A DNA stretch of 64,000 bases. Source: Penicillus capitatus (Eukaryota > Chlorophyta). Every line of letters begins with the position of its first letter. The stretch's first letter is position 1. Under the pieces are notes generated by a model. That model had not been told where the DNA came from, did not search any database, and was given only the letters and a program-made list of their open reading frames with translations. Below are positions 59,189 to 64,000 of this stretch, piece after piece. A program made the translations under genes and the position numbers. The DNA is taken from the NCBI GenBank assembly GCA_965649825.1, contig OZ287694.1, positions 496,001-560,000 of the forward strand, in the 5' to 3' direction.

Positions 59189-61576
59189 TCACGGCCCATA
59201 GTATTTGTCAGACCACGTGCCGTGAAATCCGTGACCAATCGTATGCTCCAAATAAAGAATAGCAACAGGACCATCCGCAATCTTAGCGGCGTCGAGAATC
59301 GCGAATTCCGTCTTCTGACGGAATGTGTCGTAGCAAAAGGAAATAATCCACCCATCCTCCTCTTCCACTCCTCCCGGTTCTGACAAACATCACCAACCGT
59401 TCCTGAGAATGCGTTGTCATGGTTGGCCAGACGCACTTGGTATAAAGCGCGGCTCGCCGACGAAGTAGTGCTCCCCTTTCGTCCATGTCTCCATGTCTCC
59501 GGTTTCGTGGTCGAACTGAGACACAACACGATCAATGCGAAGAAGCACGCATATGTGGAGGCACTTTTCCCAGAACTTGTGTCGCGGTGTGTGCATCTGG
59601 ATACATCAGGGTAACCGTATAGGTGTAGCGCTGACGACGTCCGACGTTGTGCGGATTCACACTGGCGAATTCCATTGCATGCGTCGTCATCTCTCTCGTC
59701 TCCACGCCGCCGTCCGGTGACAGTGTCGTTCGCTTCAACCTACGAAAAAAGTCACAGCGACAGGAAAGTCACTCGAGACGATTCAGAGACCGTGGGCCCA
59801 TGTCGATATCAGGTTCGTAGACCTCGAAGCCGGACGGCTTCTGATCGGCAGTACGGCCGAAAGGGTATGTCGGATAGTGGGTCGCGTCAACGATCACATA
59901 ACCGTCCTCTTCGAAGGCGTTGATGAAGTGAAACGAGAAGGTTGTCTCCTCGAGCTGCCAACGAACATCAGACAGGTCACACAACAATGAGACGGTTGGG
60001 TAGCATGGTGTGCGTACCTGGTAGACCTTTGGTGTGGCGTCCTTCGGTACATCACCGTCGGGTGATGGACGAGGCAACAGATGAAGCTGAAACACTCGAG
60101 GTTTTCTCGTGTGTCGTCTTTTAATACAGACATCTCACTTCGTGGATGCCGCCATCTTCGAGGTCAAGCGCGTTTGCCGCGGTGGCACTCTGATCGATGA
60201 GTTTCTTGAAATCCATTCGCATTGGAAACTGGAGATCGAGTGTTGCGAGTGAGGCAATCGCATGGCCGGCTTTACCTTGTTAATGACGTAATAGTTTTCA
60301 GTGACACCGACGGAGTGCAAAAGTGAGAGGTTGTCAAAAGAATACTTCTGTCGGGCACGAACATGCAGATCTTCGTCAATTTCGCAGAGGCTGATATCCG
60401 TTCGTATAAATGACGAAGAGAGGGTCGGCTACAGAAAAGAACAGCTCAAAGAACAGTTAAGCGAAATGGATTTTGACCACGTATTGTGTCATAGGCAAGA
60501 CAGTGACGTCACGTCGCGCATCGTATACAGCGTCGCCGACGCCGAAAACGGAATCAGCATCCAGATGACGGCAACCTAGAACGATTGGATACTTCATTAG
60601 CGCTAATGCCATGTGCCAAACGACAAGGAATCGCGAGAGCCTCACTGGAATTCTGTGGGGAAGAGAAGAAGTGCTTCATGCCGAGATGCCATACAGTAGA
60701 GAATAGATCTTGCTTCGATCGCGGATCGATCGTCCGCAGCGTGTGAGGGTCGAGTACCGTCAAATATGCACCCTGCAAAGAAAAGCGTTTGTGAACGACG
60801 GCGGTGTCACGCAACAGATGATGATACTTCTTGTGCGATGAGTAGTTTGTTTCCTGCCGCGATCGGCATTCCGTTTCCTGGGTTTCTGGAAAGCATTGAT
60901 ACGAAAGGCAATGCGCCGTTCTTTGGCACGGATCCGAACACGCCAGTAAACAACCGCCTGCCAGCCTCCTCTTCCACCATGGTACTGCGTCACAAAGCAT
61001 GATGCGACTGAGAAGTGCCGCGGGGTCGGCCCTACTGAAGTGTCCGGACAAATCTGGATCGAAAGAAGGCCTTGCCGGTTTGAATGGCGATGCTTGCGAT
61101 GATGCCGTTCGCGTCGAAGAACGAACGAAACGTCTCGCCCAAGAACTCAATCTCTCCAGGGCCATTCCTATCGCCACGCGTTGGATACGAATGGCATGAG
61201 AATCGCGTGTCCGCTACCGGAAGTAGGTGCCGTGCAGCTCTGCCGGAATTTCGCCTTCGACGTTCTCGACCCAGTATCCCTCGGGGCATTCTTCGACGGA
61301 TATGTAGGCGGAGAAGTAGCGCCTAGAAAAGCACAGAACGGTGCGACAACGACGCGTCATTCGGCAGTACGCTCTGCCGATGTTTGTTCGTGCACGCTCG
61401 TCCTCCGTTTGTTCCGCCAGAGAGGACGGCGACTGGGGACTCGGACGACTGGTGAAAGTGCATTCGGACGCTTTTGGGATGCCGGCAATGCTCTTCGGTG
61501 CCCGATTCTTGCGAGAAAAACTGCGCGGAATGCAAAACGTGGTACCAGAGACACTAGCGAGACGAACGGATTTCAT
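59189..61576 (-). CDS. Carotenoid cleavage dioxygenase family protein, copy 2
   Basis: Collinear with copy 1 at 5636-8035. Start at ATG 61574-61576 (MKSVRLASVSGTTF). An intron with donor GTACTG and acceptor TTCTAG precedes YFSAYISVEECPEGYWVEN. Then come VEGEIPAELHGTYFR|NGPGEIEF, LLHSVGVTENYYVIN, FHFINAFEEDGYVIV, VNPHNVGRRQRYTY, SEPGGVEEEDGWIISFCYD and GHGFHGTWSDKYYGP with TGA at 59189. The iron-ligand histidines seen in copy 1 are kept. Differences are mostly single residues (EANG to DANG, ALCYD to SFCYD). No stop or frameshift was noticed in the recognised exons, so both copies may be active. Confidence 0.85.
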
Positions 61577-62164
61577 GTTAACAGACAACGCGAGGGAGAA
61601 AAGTTTAGTCTCTGATCTCAAAATACAAACTAAAGATTTTGCGCTCGGGAAATCGACGTTGAACTCCAGTCATGCTAGTGTCAGCACACGTGGTTCAGAC
61701 GATTCGTGCATCCATAATGCATGCCGTAGCTGATGTGACGCGTACCGCTCGAATCGATGCATTCAGTCGAACATCGCTTCAAACGATCTTGGCACCGGCT
61801 GTGTATCGTCGTGCTGCAGTCTCTGGCAATGTTCCCTTAATTCGCGTTCATGATGACCCCGGAAACCAACGAAGTGGATGATTTGGATCGGAGATGCTTA
61901 GTCGAAGATGGAATTGAGGTGACTGGCGGTCGCTTCACATGAGGCAGCAAACAATCTCTGCCAACTGGCAACCTTTTCGGTCGATGGATGTGAGTGGTCT
62001 CTGATTAACTTGGCAGTTCGGCAGAAGAACAAAGAGATCCTCGTTGTCGAACTGCCATTAGACAAGATGTGCTGTCAGGTCATGGATACTGGAACCAAGG
62101 GGTAAAGAAGATGACATGGACATCTCATGCAAAGATGCAGCGAACAGCTGGGTGATACTCATGA
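61577..62164. other. CCD copy 2 5' flank
   Basis: Presumed promoter and 5' UTR of the CCD gene, matching 8036-8614. Nothing else recognised. Confidence 0.4.
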
Positions 62165-63930
62165 CAGTCGAATACGAATTAACACGATCCATTGTGTCAC
62201 AGATGAATACCGTCACAGGAAGATGCTCTGGCATCACGTGCGGCTGGCGCCATTTCTGCCAGACGACACTGGTATTCAGCATCCTAATAGAGGTTTTAGC
62301 AACGCTTTGTCTCCACTAGGAGATAACTGACGAGGGCCTTTCGATGGTTAGCAGCGTATGTGGCTGTATAGAATCGCAGTCGTGGCGATGCGTAGCAAAC
62401 CGTCGTACGAATAAATCGTCTGGTGACCATTGATTCGTGTCTTTTGTGTTCGTCTGCTTTGTTCCTCTCCGACTGAGCTCCAAACCACTGCGACTTGTGT
62501 GCGGACCACCTTCCCGTTGTTCGTGCGTTGGTTCGGCGATGCAGTACACGTCCTTCAGACCGATCGCGGAAGGCGGAGCAGAACGCAGTCGGAGGTTTGT
62601 CGACGGAGGTCGTCTGTTGTTTTCCGCAGTGATCCGACCCGCCCGGAGAGAACGACGACGAGCAGTGGAACCACGAGCGCGGAGGACGACGTGTACTGCG
62701 AAGTTTGCGTCCGAAGAAAAGCAAACTCCTAACCGACGCGTTAGAAACCGAGGGGTCGTGCGTCGACTTTCCATGCAAGTAGGCTCTCCTTCGACCGCGC
62801 ATCGTCTAAGCACGTTTGTTTCTTCAAGGAGGCTCTGAGGCTCGTTGATTCCCGAGCGACTGCGATACCGCCCAACGAACAACGTGAAAAGGGTACCATC
62901 ACCGCGCACAACATCCTCAGGCGAAAAGGGCACCATTACAGTTTCCCTGCCAGCGGCGCCCTCGGGAAATCCACGTGAGCCGAGTTAGCCATCGCACCCA
63001 GGGGTCAACGCATGGTTGTGTGTTTCAGATGCAGCTGTCACCCGGTGGTGGCACCTGGCCGAGGCAGCTCTGCGGTGGGATAAGCGGAGTATGCGTGGAC
63101 GTGGCGTCGTTCTGAAGCGCTGGGCCCGGTCCAAGCCCCTCGCGTTCGGATCTGTCGCCGGTACCTTGAAGGATGCTGGCTTTGGAGGCCCCCACTCAGG
63201 ACCCGCATTTCCCTTTTTTCTATAAGGGTCTCTTGTTAGGGTCTTTTCTTTCGTCCTGAGTGGGTTTTTCAGTTCGCCGTATTAGCCGGTAGTTTTTTAG
63301 TACTTTGTTAGACCCTGCTCTTTCTGTTCTCCTTTCTGTATTTAGGGTAAGTAGCCTTTTTCTTGACTGTACATCAATTATTTTACTTCTTTCTATGTAT
63401 GCTCTGGCGACCTTTCTGTCGCGCTTACTTTGTTCATGTTATGGTTTCCCAATTTTGTTTTTTTCGCATTCCCTGTGCTTGCCTGTTTGTTACTGTGCTG
63501 TTTGGGCTTGAGACCGGCCACCTGCCTTCTTGACTGCGTGTTTCTCTGTTCGTGTTTTATTGCATGTGTGTTTTTTCATCTATACTGTGTGTTTTGCTCT
63601 TTTCTGTCCCTTCTTTGTGTGTTTTTTGTTAGCGTGCGCGCCGCCTTCGCCTCCTTAGCTGGCTCTGCAGGGGGAAAGCACAGTGAAGGTGTGGGGTGAG
63701 GCTTTGCACGGGTCGGTGTCCCTGTCGTGGATGGTGACAGAAGCGGGCCCTGCAAGCTTTCGCTACCCCCCAGGTCAGATCCCTACCTCTCTCGTATAAC
63801 ATGACTCGACATGTGTGTCTGCCACTAGGCTGTGAGTCAGGTCGCCGTCCGCCTCCAATGGACAGCTGGCGATATACTTCACCCGAGGGCGCCGCACGGG
63901 CAGTGGAAACTAGGTGTTCGATGCAAGGGG
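62165..63930. repeat. R element, copy R4
   Basis: Resembles R1 in its G+C-rich half (shares GGAGCAG and ACGAGCAG where R3 differs) but resembles R3 at its right end (GCCGCACGGGCAGTGGAAACTAGG). It has its own changes in the T-rich part near 63345-63380. The 12-bp inverted repeat is intact near 63191-63265. Confidence 0.75.
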
Positions 63931-64000
63931 ACACAGTATCGAATGTCGCCCGAGGACGATGCTTGTCAGCCGTGTCCTCCGAATGCAAACTGTGCATCCG
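63905..64000 (+). pseudogene. Start of a Pmp-like tail, cut by window edge
   Basis: After R4 the frame reads LGVRCKGTQYRMSPEDDACQ then PCPPNANCAS, nearly identical to the tail after R3 at 24745. Only the Cys-rich beginning is in the window. The beta-helix part is missing upstream, so it is probably also a truncated copy, though the missing part could be supplied by R-derived exons not recognised here. Confidence 0.55.

Larger units (their letters stand above)
58865..63930. repeat. Segmental duplication (CCD + R element), right copy
   Basis: Direct-orientation partner of 5310-10345. Here the R element runs on into a Pmp-like tail, as R3 does at 24740, not into the coiled-coil segment as R1 does. 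Confidence 0.85.

Overview
This is nuclear DNA of a eukaryote, most likely a microbial one. Genes are split by many short GT-AG introns of about 45-65 nt. There is no operon structure, and secreted and membrane proteins begin with eukaryote-style signal peptides. The gene content (carotenoid cleavage dioxygenases, SnRK2-like kinases, U-box proteins, giant Pmp-like beta-helix membrane proteins) would suit a photosynthetic or formerly photosynthetic protist such as a stramenopile, alveolate or similar lineage. That placement is inference; the species cannot be named from the sequence.

Layout. 0-3 kb: the 3' end of an unidentified gene (+), then on the minus strand a four-helix-bundle/U-box protein followed by an SnRK2-like kinase that has lost catalytic residues. 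4.5-5.1 kb: a dispersed repeat, with a second copy at 32.9-33.6 kb. 5.6-8.0 kb: a carotenoid cleavage dioxygenase (CCD, minus). 8.6-24.7 kb: a complex repeat. A 1.7-kb element (R) occurs three times and separates two identical copies of a segment that carries a coiled-coil gene (minus) and a secreted acidic protein gene (plus). 24.7-26.8 kb: the transmembrane tail of a Pmp-like gene, cut off at its 5' side and carrying an in-frame stop. 27.8-30.3 kb: a second U-box/pseudokinase pair, inverted relative to the first. 31-44 kb: three more members of the secreted acidic family (two look frameshifted) around a full-length Pmp-like membrane protein (34.2-40.5 kb, plus). 45.8-53.3 kb: a second full-length Pmp-like gene (minus) with several dozen 25-26-residue repeats. 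53.5-58.9 kb: mostly decayed sequence, including a relic of a third Pmp-like gene. 58.9-64 kb: a direct copy of the left CCD + R region, ending again in a Pmp-like tail.

How it fits together. The window is a patchwork of segmental duplications built from a few families: CCD, R element, Pmp-like receptor-type proteins, U-box + pseudokinase pairs and secreted acidic proteins. The middle R copy has a mosaic structure that records an unequal crossover between the outer two. Cell-surface repeat proteins, secreted proteins and a degradation/pseudokinase pair in one recombining cluster would suit a recognition or defence locus. That is a hypothesis; nothing in the sequence proves it.

Limits. Exon boundaries were placed by eye from GT/AG signals and comparison between paralogues. 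Ranges for split genes cover first to last recognised exon, including introns. Family assignments rest on remembered motifs, not on a search.
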